Source: JAQBDA01 sp963709875 (GTDB lineage: Bacteria > Chloroflexota > Anaerolineae > Anaerolineales > UBA4823). Taken from it: a DNA stretch of 64,000 bases. Location: NCBI GenBank assembly GCA_963709875.1, contig CAVPYB010000011.1, positions 186,001 through 250,000 on the forward strand. The letters are read 5' to 3'. Shown in pieces: positions 9,171-17,385 of the stretch. The position numbers and the translations under genes were made by a program. Every line of letters begins with the position of its first letter. Position 1 is the stretch's first letter. A model generated the notes under the pieces. The model was not told where the DNA came from. It did not search any database and saw only the letters and a list, made by a program, of their open reading frames with translations.

Positions 9171-9842
9171 ATGGGCGAGATAATCATACAACTAACACCG
9201 TTCATCATCGGCAGCGCGGTAGTCCCGCTGCAAATCATGATGGTGATCCTGCTGCTGAACAGCCCCAGACAGGGTTTGCCCAAATCAATCTTCCTGGTGG
9301 CTGGCATGACGGTTGTCCGCTTATTACAGGGAGCAATTTTTGGCTTGATCCTATCCCCAAGTACTGGAGAGGCCAGCGCTAAAAGCCCGGTTGTTTCAAC
9401 CTTGCTCGTGGTATTGGGTATCATCTTGCTCATCACAGCATACAAGACATGGCGAAATGAAGACGACCCAGACGCTCCGCCTCCCAAGTGGATGGTCATG
9501 CAGGATAATCTTACGCCGCTTAAGGCATTCGGGATGGGGGCGGTTCTGGTGTTAATCAGTGGTAAGTTTTGGGTATTTACCCTGAGCGCGATCGCTGTGA
9601 TCGAGGATGCACAATTAGGACAGCCTTCCAGTACAGTGGCATTCTTGATGTTCGTACTACTAGCGCAGTCATTGCTCCTGTTCGCCATCCTGATTCGGAT
9701 CATTATCCCTGGGCAATCCAAGTCGACCTTGGAGTCGATCTCTGCCTGGCTGACCAGATATAACCGTCCAATAGTGCTGGTTGTCTCGCTTGTATTTGGA
9801 TTGCTGTTCTTTGTTCAGGGCGTAAGTGGTCTTTTGCAGTAA
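9171..9842 (+). CDS. GAP family (sulfolipid/glycolipid-addressing type) membrane protein
   Basis: The protein has 223 residues and six predicted helices. An N-terminal PFIIGSAVVPLQI segment and a long polar loop (about 85-115, rich in Asp and Pro) lead into a second helical half starting GMGAVLVLISGKFW. This matches the GAP/SfLAP family, related to LysE-type exporters, whose mycobacterial members help place glycopeptidolipids or sulfolipid-1 at the cell surface. The assignment rests on overall pattern. It directly precedes the sulfatase-maturase and sulfatase genes, which makes a sulfated-lipid theme possible. The ATG at 9171 follows TGAGG. Confidence 0.6.
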   Translation: MGEIIIQLTPFIIGSAVVPLQIMMVILLLNSPRQGLPKSIFLVAGMTVVRLLQGAIFGLILSPSTGEASAKSPVVSTLLVVLGIILLITAYKTWRNEDDPDAPPPKWMVMQDNLTPLKAFGMGAVLVLISGKFWVFTLSAIAVIEDAQLGQPSSTVAFLMFVLLAQSLLLFAILIRIIIPGQSKSTLESISAWLTRYNRPIVLVVSLVFGLLFFVQGVSGLLQ

Positions 9843-9883
9843 GGAGTGATTTTGCATTTCAAGGCTGTACGAAAGAATATTTC

Positions 9884-11305
9884 ATGACGACGCTTTCACC
9901 CATGGTTCCCCCTCGACCCTCCGGCGCTCCGCCAGCTTTCCACCTGTTGGCAAAACCAACTGGCGCCGCCTGCAACCTGGATTGTGCCTACTGCTTTTTC
10001 CTGGACAAGGAAGCGCTCTATCCCGGAAGTAAATTCCGTATGAGCGAAACGCTGCTGGAACAGTATATTCGCCAGCTGATCGAATCACACCAGACGGAGG
10101 CGGTGAATATTGCCTGGCAGGGCGGTGAGCCGACGCTGATGGGGCTGGATTTCTTCCGCCGGGCGATGAGGCTGGTAGAGAAATACCGCCGTCCGGGCAT
10201 GACGTTTCTGCATACCATGCAAACCAACGGTACGCTGTTGGACGACGAGTTGGCGACTTTCTTTAAAGAGCACGGTTTCCTGATTGGTATCAGCCTGGAC
10301 GGACCGCGCCAGCTACATGATGTTTATCGCCTGGACAAAGGTGGAAAGCCGACCTTCGATAAGGTGATGCGCGGGGTGCGGCTGCTGCAGAAACACGGCG
10401 TTGAGTTCAACGTGCTGACCACGGTCAACCGCATCAATGGCGACTATCCTTTGGATGTCTACCGTTTCTTGCGCGACGAGGTCGGTACAGACTGGATGCA
10501 GTTCATCCCGGTTGTCGAGCGGATCAACGCCGATGGACTGACCCTTTACCAGGAGGGGACGACCGTTTCGGAGCGCTCAGTGCTGCCGGATCAGTTTGGC
10601 CGGTTCCTGTGCACCATCTTTGACGAGTGGGTGCAGCATGATGTAGGCAGTATCTTTGTGCAGACCTTCGAAGCGACCTTGCGCAACTGGCTGGGTATGC
10701 CTTCTTCGGGTATGTGCGTTTTCAATAAAACCTGCGGGACGGGACTGGCAATTGAGCACAACGGCGACCTCTACTCCTGCGACCATTTTGTTGAGCCTAA
10801 CTACTTGCTAGGCAATATCGAGGAGACCCACATGCTCGATATGGTGGCTTCTCCTCAGCAGTTGCAATTTGGTGCGGACAAACGAGATAGCTTGCCTCGT
10901 TACTGTCTTGAATGTGATGTGCGCTTCGCCTGCCATGGTGAGTGTCCCAAGAACCGTTTTATCCTGACACCTGATGGAGAACCCGGGCTCAACTACCTGT
11001 GCACAGGGTTTAAAGAATTTTTCCACCATGTCAGTTTTCCTATGAAGATTATGTCCGGTTTGATCCGGCGCGGTCGTGAAGCGAAGGAGGTGATGGATAT
11101 CCTGGAGCGAACATTTGCCGGCGTGCGTCGCCTGGATCCCTGTCCCTGTGGCAGCGGATTGAAGTATAGGCAATGTCACGGGCGTCCACCTGCCAGCCCA
11201 CAGATAGGGACATTGCCCCCTCCCCAAGCTCGATCAGCTATCCACCGAAATGGAATGGATGGTTTACAGACTAGCCAACCCTCTCTATCGTTGAGAGAAG
11301 AATAA
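9884..11305 (+). CDS. Anaerobic sulfatase-maturating enzyme (radical SAM/SPASM) with C-terminal SEC-C motif
   Basis: This enzyme converts the active-site Cys or Ser of sulfatases to formylglycine without oxygen. The radical SAM cluster motif is CNLDCAYC (Cys30, 34, 37), followed by WQGGEPTLMG, QTNGTL and GISLDGP, typical of anSME. The SPASM region supplies further cluster cysteines (MCVFNKTC, YSCDHF, CLECDVRFACHGECPKNRF). An unusual addition is CPCGSGLKYRQCHG at about residues 420-433, a SEC-C zinc motif as found at the SecA C-terminus, followed by a 40-residue polar tail. The arylsulfatase begins 46 nt downstream and is the obvious substrate. Confidence 0.9.
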   Translation: MTTLSPMVPPRPSGAPPAFHLLAKPTGAACNLDCAYCFFLDKEALYPGSKFRMSETLLEQYIRQLIESHQTEAVNIAWQGGEPTLMGLDFFRRAMRLVEKYRRPGMTFLHTMQTNGTLLDDELATFFKEHGFLIGISLDGPRQLHDVYRLDKGGKPTFDKVMRGVRLLQKHGVEFNVLTTVNRINGDYPLDVYRFLRDEVGTDWMQFIPVVERINADGLTLYQEGTTVSERSVLPDQFGRFLCTIFDEWVQHDVGSIFVQTFEATLRNWLGMPSSGMCVFNKTCGTGLAIEHNGDLYSCDHFVEPNYLLGNIEETHMLDMVASPQQLQFGADKRDSLPRYCLECDVRFACHGECPKNRFILTPDGEPGLNYLCTGFKEFFHHVSFPMKIMSGLIRRGREAKEVMDILERTFAGVRRLDPCPCGSGLKYRQCHGRPPASPQIGTLPPPQARSAIHRNGMDGLQTSQPSLSLREE

Positions 11306-11351
11306 GCCCAGTTCACAGTTTATTTACTAATGATCAAAAGGAGTACAGATT

Positions 11352-12887
11352 ATGCCAAACGGGAAACCCAATATACTTGTCCTTTGGGGCGATGACATTG
11401 GCATCACCAACCTGAGCTGTTACAGCGATGGGTTGATGGGCTACCGCACCCCCAATATCGACCGCATTGCCAACGAAGGCATGCGTTTCACGGATTCGTA
11501 CGGTCAGCAGAGTTGTACTGCCGGACGATCAGCGTTCATCACCGGACAAAACCCCTACCGCACCGGCTTGACTAAGGTAGGCATGCCAGGCGCCGACATC
11601 GGTCTCCAGGCAGAAGACGCCACTATCGCCGAGCTGCTCAAGCCGCTGGGCTACACCACCGGCCAGTTTGGCAAGAACCACTTTGGCGATCTGAACAAAT
11701 ACCTGCCCACCGCCCACGGCTTCGACGAATTTTTCGGTTCCCTCTATCACTTGAATGCCGAAGAAGAGCCAGAACATGTGGATTACCCGCCGGAGGCGGA
11801 TTTTCCCAATTTCAAGAAGGTCTTTGGCCCGCGCGGCATGATCCATTCCTGGGCGACCGAAGAGGATGATCCCACCGAGCAGCCGCGCTGGGGACGCGTC
11901 GGCAAGCAGAAGATCGAGGACGCCGGCCCGCTGACCAGGAAGCGCATGGAGACCTGCGATACCGAGTTCATTGCCGCTGCCCAGGATTTCATCAAGCGAG
12001 CCCATGCAAAAGAACAACCATTCTTCGTCTGGCTCAACACCACCTGGATGCATTTCCGCGTCCACCCGCCGGAAGAAGTGCTGGGGCAGGCTGGGCGTTG
12101 GCAATCCTTCTACCACGACGTGATGGTGGAGCATGACAAGCATGTGGGCCAGATGCTCGACATGCTGGATGAGTTGGGCATTGCCGAGGACACCATTGTG
12201 ATGTATTCCACCGACAATGGACCCCACATGAACACCTGGCCGGATGGAGCCATGACTCCTTTCCGCAATGAGAAGAACTCCAACTGGGAGGGCGCCTTCC
12301 GCGTCCCGGAGATGGTGCGCTGGCCGGGCAAGATCCCGGCAGGTGTGGTCTCGAACGAGATCATCAGCCACACCGACTGGCTACCTACCCTGTTGGCAGC
12401 CGCAGGGGATGCTGAAATCTCCGAGAAGCTGAAGAAGGGATACAAAGTTGGAGATAAGACCTTCAAGGTGCACATCGACGGTTACAACTTCCTGCCTCAC
12501 TTCACGGGCCAGACGGACAAGGGACCGCGCCAGGGCATTATCTACTTCTCGGATGACGGCGACCTGGTTGGGCTGCGCTACGACAACTGGAAGTTCGTCT
12601 TCGCCGAGCAGCGTGTCCAGGGCACCGTCCAGATCTGGGCCGAGCCGTTCGTCTTCCTGCGCGTGCCCAAGGTCTTCAACATGCGCACCGACCCCTTCGA
12701 GCGCGCCGATATCACCTCGAACACCTATTATGACTGGATGATTGACCGGATTTACCTGACGTATGCCGCCCAGTTCCTGGTGCGGCAGTTCCTGGAAACC
12801 TTCCAGGAATTCCCACCGCGGATGAAGCCAGCCAGCTTCGGCATCGATCAGGTGATGGAGAAGATGGAACAGAGCTTCGATTACTAA
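11352..12887 (+). CDS. Arylsulfatase (Cys-type, formylglycine-dependent)
   Basis: The 511-residue protein is a type I sulfatase hydrolysing sulfate esters. The metal-binding LWGDDIG is near the N-terminus. The formylglycine signature is CTAGR, with Cys55 as the residue to be modified, so it has Ala where most sulfatases have Pro. GQFGKNHFGD supplies the catalytic Lys and His, and YSTDNGPHMNTWPDG the C-terminal metal and substrate residues. No signal peptide is visible, so the enzyme appears cytosolic. That agrees with maturation by the adjacent anSME. The ribosome site AAAAGGAG is well placed. A 13-bp hairpin follows the stop. Confidence 0.92.
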   Translation: MPNGKPNILVLWGDDIGITNLSCYSDGLMGYRTPNIDRIANEGMRFTDSYGQQSCTAGRSAFITGQNPYRTGLTKVGMPGADIGLQAEDATIAELLKPLGYTTGQFGKNHFGDLNKYLPTAHGFDEFFGSLYHLNAEEEPEHVDYPPEADFPNFKKVFGPRGMIHSWATEEDDPTEQPRWGRVGKQKIEDAGPLTRKRMETCDTEFIAAAQDFIKRAHAKEQPFFVWLNTTWMHFRVHPPEEVLGQAGRWQSFYHDVMVEHDKHVGQMLDMLDELGIAEDTIVMYSTDNGPHMNTWPDGAMTPFRNEKNSNWEGAFRVPEMVRWPGKIPAGVVSNEIISHTDWLPTLLAAAGDAEISEKLKKGYKVGDKTFKVHIDGYNFLPHFTGQTDKGPRQGIIYFSDDGDLVGLRYDNWKFVFAEQRVQGTVQIWAEPFVFLRVPKVFNMRTDPFERADITSNTYYDWMIDRIYLTYAAQFLVRQFLETFQEFPPRMKPASFGIDQVMEKMEQSFDY

Positions 12888-12903
12888 TCCTAAAGGTGTG
12901 CGC

Positions 12904-12935
12904 CAGACGCAACCAGCCATGACTGGTTGCGTCTG
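12904..12935 (+). terminator. Hairpin after the arylsulfatase gene
   Basis: A perfect 13-bp stem (CAGACGCAACCAG with its complement, 6-nt loop) begins 17 nt after the sulfatase stop. No T-run follows, so termination would be weak or factor-aided; it may also protect the 3' end of the transcript. Confidence 0.55.
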
Positions 12936-13045
12936 CAGCGCGCGTATACTCTGGTCTGGATAGTATGGCGAGTGTGGGTATTGCTTACCCCCTACCGTGT
13001 ATTCATCAAATTGAGTCGATTATATTTCTGCAATAGGAGCAAAGC

Positions 13046-13798
13046 ATGAGCGATGTACCCATTCAATTGATTGTGGCGGCATTCAACGATGAGAAGACCG
13101 CCAAGGAAGCCTTGAAAGCCCTCAAAAAGGCCCAGAAAGAAAAGCTGATCAAGATCGAAAACGCAGCCGTGCTGCACAAAGACGCCAAAGGCAAACTGCA
13201 TATCAAGGAAACCGCCGATATGGGCGGCAAGAAAGGCGCAACCCTGGGCGGTGTGGCAGGCGCAGCCATCGGATTGATCGCCGGACCAGCCCTGCTGGTA
13301 CCGGCAGCTGTCGGCGCCCTGGTCGGCGGGCTGTCTGCCAAGCTGCGGGATAGCGGTTTCTCAGATGCCCGCTTGCAAGCGCTGGGAGAAGGGCTCAAGC
13401 CGGGTTCATCCGCCATTGTGGCGGTTGTGGAGCATACCTGGGTAGAGCAGGTGAAACAGGCTTTAGCGCAAGCTGAGGCAGACTTATTGACTGCATCCAT
13501 CAGTGCGGATATCTCCGAGTCGCTGGATGCCGGACACGAAGTAGCCTACACCGCCATCTCCTCTGAGCACGGCTTTTCCGCGGCCCGCGTGGCTGCTGGT
13601 GAAGATATGGTCGAGGCAGGTCAGATCACGGTGGATGACAGCGGCATGTATGGCGAGCGTTTCATTGCAACCAAAGAAGGCTTTGCGGTGGTTGCGATGG
13701 AAGCTAATGAGGATGGCGTCACCCTGGCTGGCATGGCAGCGGCAGCCGAAGCTGCCAAAGAAGAACCCGGCGAGGAAACACCCAAGCTGGAAGAATAA
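13046..13798 (+). CDS. DUF1269 family protein
   Basis: The 250-residue protein belongs to the DUF1269 group. The N-terminal half has the beta-alpha pattern QLIVAAFNDEKTAKEALKAL and ENAAVLHKD. A glycine-rich hydrophobic hairpin (about 67-100, with repeated G-G and A-G pairs) could insert into or lie on the membrane. The second half has an AIVAVVEHTW strand and then a family-variable part ending in an acidic tail. The function is unknown. A second, shorter member follows 72 nt downstream, and a gene fragment of the same family is seen at 28228. The ribosome site is GGAGC before ATG 13046. Confidence 0.75.
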   Translation: MSDVPIQLIVAAFNDEKTAKEALKALKKAQKEKLIKIENAAVLHKDAKGKLHIKETADMGGKKGATLGGVAGAAIGLIAGPALLVPAAVGALVGGLSAKLRDSGFSDARLQALGEGLKPGSSAIVAVVEHTWVEQVKQALAQAEADLLTASISADISESLDAGHEVAYTAISSEHGFSAARVAAGEDMVEAGQITVDDSGMYGERFIATKEGFAVVAMEANEDGVTLAGMAAAAEAAKEEPGEETPKLEE

Positions 13799-13809
13799 AT
13801 TATCCATGA

Positions 13810-13834
13810 CTGGCAGTCCTCTCAGGTCTGCCAG
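13810..13834 (+). terminator. Short hairpin between the two DUF1269 genes
   Basis: A perfect 7-bp stem, CTGGCAG with CTGCCAG, encloses an 11-nt loop just after the stop of the first DUF1269 gene. No T-run follows. It may attenuate read-through or stabilise the upstream message. Confidence 0.3.
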
Positions 13835-13870
13835 CCCCAGAGACGAATGATTACCAAAAAGGAGAAAACA

Positions 13871-14359
13871 ATGGCTTCACTGACTGTATTCAAGTTCGCC
13901 ACCCCCGAAGGGGCGAGCCAAATGCTCGAAAAGGTCCAATCCCTGCAGAAGATGCAGCTGATCACGGTGCAAGATGCGGCAATCGTCACCTGGCCGATGG
14001 GCAAAGACAAGCCCAAGACCAAGCAGCTGGTCAGCATGGCTGGCATGGGCGCCATGCAAGGCGCCTTCTGGGGCATGCTGTTCGGCTTGATCTTCTTCGT
14101 CCCGTTCTTCGGCCTGGCGGTTGGAGCCGCGATGGGTGCCCTGGGCGGCAAGATGGCTGACTACGGCATCGACGACAACTTCATCAAGACCACCCGCGAG
14201 AAGGTCACCGAGGGCACCTCGGCGCTGTTCCTGCTGACCAGCGGTGCTGTGCTGGACAAGGTGACGGATGAGCTCAAGGGTTACGAGTTCGAGCTGATTG
14301 CCTCCAACCTGACCAAGGAACAGGAAGAGCAGCTGATGGCTGCCTTTGCAGAGGAGTAG
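13871..14359 (+). CDS. DUF1269 family protein, shorter paralogue
   Basis: The start at 13871 follows AAAAAGGAGAAAACA. The 162-residue protein starts with the family motif LTVFKFATPEGASQM and continues with ITVQDAAIVTWP. A glycine/alanine/phenylalanine-rich hydrophobic hairpin lies at about 60-100, then a TSALFLLTSGAVLDKV strand, ending acidic. It shares its plan with the preceding gene but lacks that gene's C-terminal extension, so the two may act together. The role is unknown; members are often annotated as membrane-associated. Confidence 0.75.
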   Translation: MASLTVFKFATPEGASQMLEKVQSLQKMQLITVQDAAIVTWPMGKDKPKTKQLVSMAGMGAMQGAFWGMLFGLIFFVPFFGLAVGAAMGALGGKMADYGIDDNFIKTTREKVTEGTSALFLLTSGAVLDKVTDELKGYEFELIASNLTKEQEEQLMAAFAEE

Positions 14360-14374
14360 TTCATCCCAAGTACC

Positions 14375-14432
14375 TGGGGCTGTCGAGGGTAGTAGGGCGG
14401 TTTACTTAACCGCCACTTTCTGGACAGCCCCA
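14375..14432. terminator. Nested inverted repeat downstream of the DUF1269 genes
   Basis: An outer perfect 10-bp stem (TGGGGCTGTC / GACAGCCCCA) encloses an inner perfect 7-bp stem (GGCGGTT / AACCGCC). The structure fills most of the gap before the methyltransferase gene. It could end transcription in either direction, though it has no T-tract, or be a small structured RNA or mobile palindrome. Confidence 0.45.
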
Positions 14433-14464
14433 TCTGTGGTTAGTATGATTGAAAAAGCTTCCAG

Positions 14465-15727
14465 ATGAAAAAACACAACAGCCTTAGGCAAGTGCAGGCT
14501 TTCTATGACCTGCATCCTTATCCACCACCGGTTGACGACTTGGAAGGGTATCGTCAGCGTTGGCAGGATGAAGGCAGGCGGCGGGCGGAATTTTACTTGC
14601 ACTGGTCAGATCAACCGTACCGCACGGACCTAAAGGTATTGGTTGCAGGGTGTGGCACCTCGCAAGCAGCCAAACATGCTTTGCGGCAACCCGCTTCCCG
14701 GGTTGTCGGGATTGACCTGAGCGAAACGAGTGTTCATCACACCCAGGCTCTTAAAAGCAAATATCACCTGTTCAACCTGGAAGTTCACCAACTCCCGATT
14801 GAGCGTGTGGGCGAGCTGGGATTGCGCTTTGACAAGATTGTTTGTACCGGGGTGCTGCACCACCTTCCAGAGCCAGTGGTGGGGTTGAACGCATTGCGGA
14901 ATGTCCTGGAAGTGGAAGGAGCGATGCATTTGATGGTGTACGCTCCATACGGCAGGGCTGGCGTATATATGCTCCAGGAATACTGCCGGCGCTTAGATAT
15001 TTGCCATTCGGATCAAGAAATCCAAGAGCTGGCACACACGCTTACGGCTTTGCCGCCCTCTCATCCACTCGCAAGGTTGTTAGGCGAGTCGCCAGACTTC
15101 GGCAGCAAAGCTGGCCTAGCCGACGCCCTGCTTAACCCCCAGGATCGCGCCTACACGGTGGAACAGCTTTTTGATCTCATACAAAGCTGTGGGATGACCT
15201 TTGGTCGCTGGGTGAGGCAAACACCTTACCTGCCTCAGTGCGGCAGCCTGGCATCCACACCGCACGCTTCCCGCCTGGCAAAACTTCCCCTGCGGGAGCA
15301 ATACACGGCTATGGAGCTATTTCGCGGCACCATGCTGCGTCACAGTGTAATCCTCCACCGCCATGACCGGCCTGGCGACCGTCACCTGCCGCGCTTTGAC
15401 GGTGACGACTGGCTGGGCTACACGCCGCTGCGCCTGCCTGAAACTGCCAGCGTGCGCCAACGGCTGCCCGCCGGGGCGGCTGCGGCGCTGCTCAACCGCA
15501 GCCACAGCGACCCAGACCTGGTACTGTTCGTCGACTCTGCTGAATTGCGGCTGGTAGAAGCTATCGACGGCCAGCGCACCATCGCAGGCATCATCGAGCA
15601 CGTTGCGACGTCCAAACCAGCCGTCCGCCCAGCGCAAGAGCAAGCCCGCAGCCTGTTTCAACGCTTGTGGTGGTACGATCAGGTCGTGTTTGAACTCGCG
15701 CGTCAAGGAGACAATCAGAGACTATGA
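14465..15727 (+). CDS. SAM-dependent methyltransferase with C-terminal extension
   Basis: The 420-residue protein opens with FYDLHPYPPPVDDL, seen in a family of class I methyltransferases. The Rossmann signature follows as VLVAGCGTSQAAKHA (motif I), VVGIDLSETSV, then FDKIVCTGVLHHLPEP (motif IV). After about residue 240 comes a second region with an arginine-rich stretch and a VEAIDGQRTIAGIIEHV helix set that resembles a winged-helix or regulatory tail. The substrate is unknown. Its stop overlaps the upstream in-frame ATG of the HAD gene by a few bases, so the pair is likely translationally coupled. Confidence 0.75.
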   Translation: MKKHNSLRQVQAFYDLHPYPPPVDDLEGYRQRWQDEGRRRAEFYLHWSDQPYRTDLKVLVAGCGTSQAAKHALRQPASRVVGIDLSETSVHHTQALKSKYHLFNLEVHQLPIERVGELGLRFDKIVCTGVLHHLPEPVVGLNALRNVLEVEGAMHLMVYAPYGRAGVYMLQEYCRRLDICHSDQEIQELAHTLTALPPSHPLARLLGESPDFGSKAGLADALLNPQDRAYTVEQLFDLIQSCGMTFGRWVRQTPYLPQCGSLASTPHASRLAKLPLREQYTAMELFRGTMLRHSVILHRHDRPGDRHLPRFDGDDWLGYTPLRLPETASVRQRLPAGAAAALLNRSHSDPDLVLFVDSAELRLVEAIDGQRTIAGIIEHVATSKPAVRPAQEQARSLFQRLWWYDQVVFELARQGDNQRL

Positions 15728-15739
15728 ATGGAGCGAAAG

Positions 15740-16696
15740 ATGCAGTCGCTGAATGACGTCCTGCCAAGTTGGCACGACACCCCAACCAAACAGGCGATCC
15801 TCGACTTTGTCACTGCGGTCACCGACGAGTCTTGTCCCAACTACGTGCCGCCGTCTGAGCGTATCGCCGTCTTCGATAACGACGGCACGCTTTGGTGTGA
15901 AAAGCCGATGTACATTCAGATGGATTACCTCCTGCGTAAGCTGGCTGCTGCTGCCGAGGCCGATCCAGCGCTGCAGACGCAGCAGCCCTGGCAGGCGGCC
16001 TGGGAGCAGGACTACAAATGGTTTGGCGAGGCAATCACGAACCACTACCAGGGGGACGACGGCGCACTGCGTGTGGTAATGGGCGGTCTTCTGACCCTGT
16101 CCGAAAACCGGGATGTGAAGGAAGTAGAGACCAGCGCCAGGGAATTTGTTTTAAACGAGCGCCACCCAACCTTGGGGCGGGCCTACCGTGACTGCGTCTA
16201 CCAGCCGATGATCGAGCTGTTACGCTACCTGGAAGCAAACGCGTTCAGCAATTTCATTGTCTCCGGCGGCGGCCGCGATTTTATGCGCAGCTTTGCCCAG
16301 GATCTGTACAGTATTCCGCGCGAACGGGTCATAGGCAGCACGGTTGCGTATCGCTATGTGCCGGACGATAGCGGCGGTACCATTGTGCAGCATGCCGACC
16401 TGGACGTAGTCAACGATGGTCCGGACAAGGCAGTGCAAATATGGAACATCACTGGCCGCCGCCCCATCCTGGCTGCTGGCAACTCCAACGGCGACCTGGA
16501 GATGCTGGCTTTCGCCGGCGGTTCAACCTTGCCGGCGCTGCGGTTGCTGGTACTGCATGATGACGCTCAGCGTGAGTTCGATTATATAGCCGGCGCCGAG
16601 AAGGCCCTGGACGCGGCGCGAACGCACGGCTGGAGCATCGTCAGTATGCAGCACGATTGGGACACCATCTTCGTCCCAGCAACGCGAGCAGGATGA
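15740..16696 (+). CDS. HAD superfamily phosphatase
   Basis: HAD motif I is AVFDNDGTLW (nucleophile and acid Asp pair), motif II the strand FIVSGGGRDFM, and motif III/IV the GNSNGDLEML region. A helical cap follows motif I. The closest general type is the phosphoserine-phosphatase-like group, but the substrate is not predictable. The ATG at 15740 was chosen over 15728 because GGAGCGAAAG immediately precedes it. The gene lies in the sulfatase-DUF1254 neighbourhood, in which HAD enzymes like this may act on phosphorylated intermediates (inference). Confidence 0.75.
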   Translation: MQSLNDVLPSWHDTPTKQAILDFVTAVTDESCPNYVPPSERIAVFDNDGTLWCEKPMYIQMDYLLRKLAAAAEADPALQTQQPWQAAWEQDYKWFGEAITNHYQGDDGALRVVMGGLLTLSENRDVKEVETSAREFVLNERHPTLGRAYRDCVYQPMIELLRYLEANAFSNFIVSGGGRDFMRSFAQDLYSIPRERVIGSTVAYRYVPDDSGGTIVQHADLDVVNDGPDKAVQIWNITGRRPILAAGNSNGDLEMLAFAGGSTLPALRLLVLHDDAQREFDYIAGAEKALDAARTHGWSIVSMQHDWDTIFVPATRAG

Positions 16697-16781
16697 TCAC
16701 CGCTGGCGAGCTGGGCAAGCATGAATTAACACACAACAAACAATAGTTGTTAGACTCGATATACAAATAGGAGAAAATATC

Positions 16782-17326
16782 ATGGGAAGACAAAGACCCC
16801 AACAACGACAAGAGGAGCGCCAGGTCTTTGGCCGTGGCGGAACCGCCACTCGCTACAAGATGCGCGAGAAATTGGTTTCCTTTGGCGATGATTTCTGGAT
16901 CGAGGATGAAAGAGGCCGGCGAGCTTTCAAGGTTGACGGCAAGATGCTGCGCGTGCGCGACACCCTCTTCTTCGAGGATGCGAACGGCACCGAGCTGTGC
17001 AAGATCCAGCAGCGGTTGATAACCATCCGGGACACCATGACTATCGAAGGCCCTAAAGGGAAACCCTTGCCACAGTAAAGAAGGCGCTGATCACCCCGCT
17101 GCGCGATCGCTGGACGGTCAAGGTGGGTAATGGCCCGGATTTCCAGGTGCAGGGCAATATCCTCAATCACCAGTACACCATCGGCGAGGGCAACAGCAAG
17201 GTCGCTGAGATATCCAAACGCTGGTTCCGGCTAGCTGACACCTATGGTGTGCAGATCGAGCCCAGTCAGAACGACGTCGTCATCCTGGCGGTCACGGTAG
17301 CCATCGACATGATGGCGCATTCATGA
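16782..17326 (+). CDS. LURP-one-related (LOR/DUF567) protein, one frameshift
   Basis: LOR proteins share a tubby/scramblase-like beta-barrel with a central helix. The first frame (from 16782) gives strands YKMREKLVSFGDDFWI, AFKVDGKMLRVRDTL and CKIQQRLITIRDTM, and then stops at 17078. The family sequence goes on in another frame as ATVKKALITPLRDRW, then VQGNILNHQYTI and a hydrophobic C-terminal helix. Adding one base at about 17064-17070 restores a 181-residue protein of normal family length. The role in bacteria is unknown; membrane-lipid binding is a reasonable guess from the fold. AGGAGAAAATATC precedes the start. Confidence 0.7.
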
Positions 17327-17385
17327 GTTAGATGACATTGTATCAACCAGTTTTGAATACATCCTGACAAAAAAAACAAACAAAA

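Noticed and set aside
11529..12371. Minus-strand open frame of 280 codons inside the first arylsulfatase
   Set aside because: It is a shadow of the sulfatase gene, with no ribosome site and no motif.
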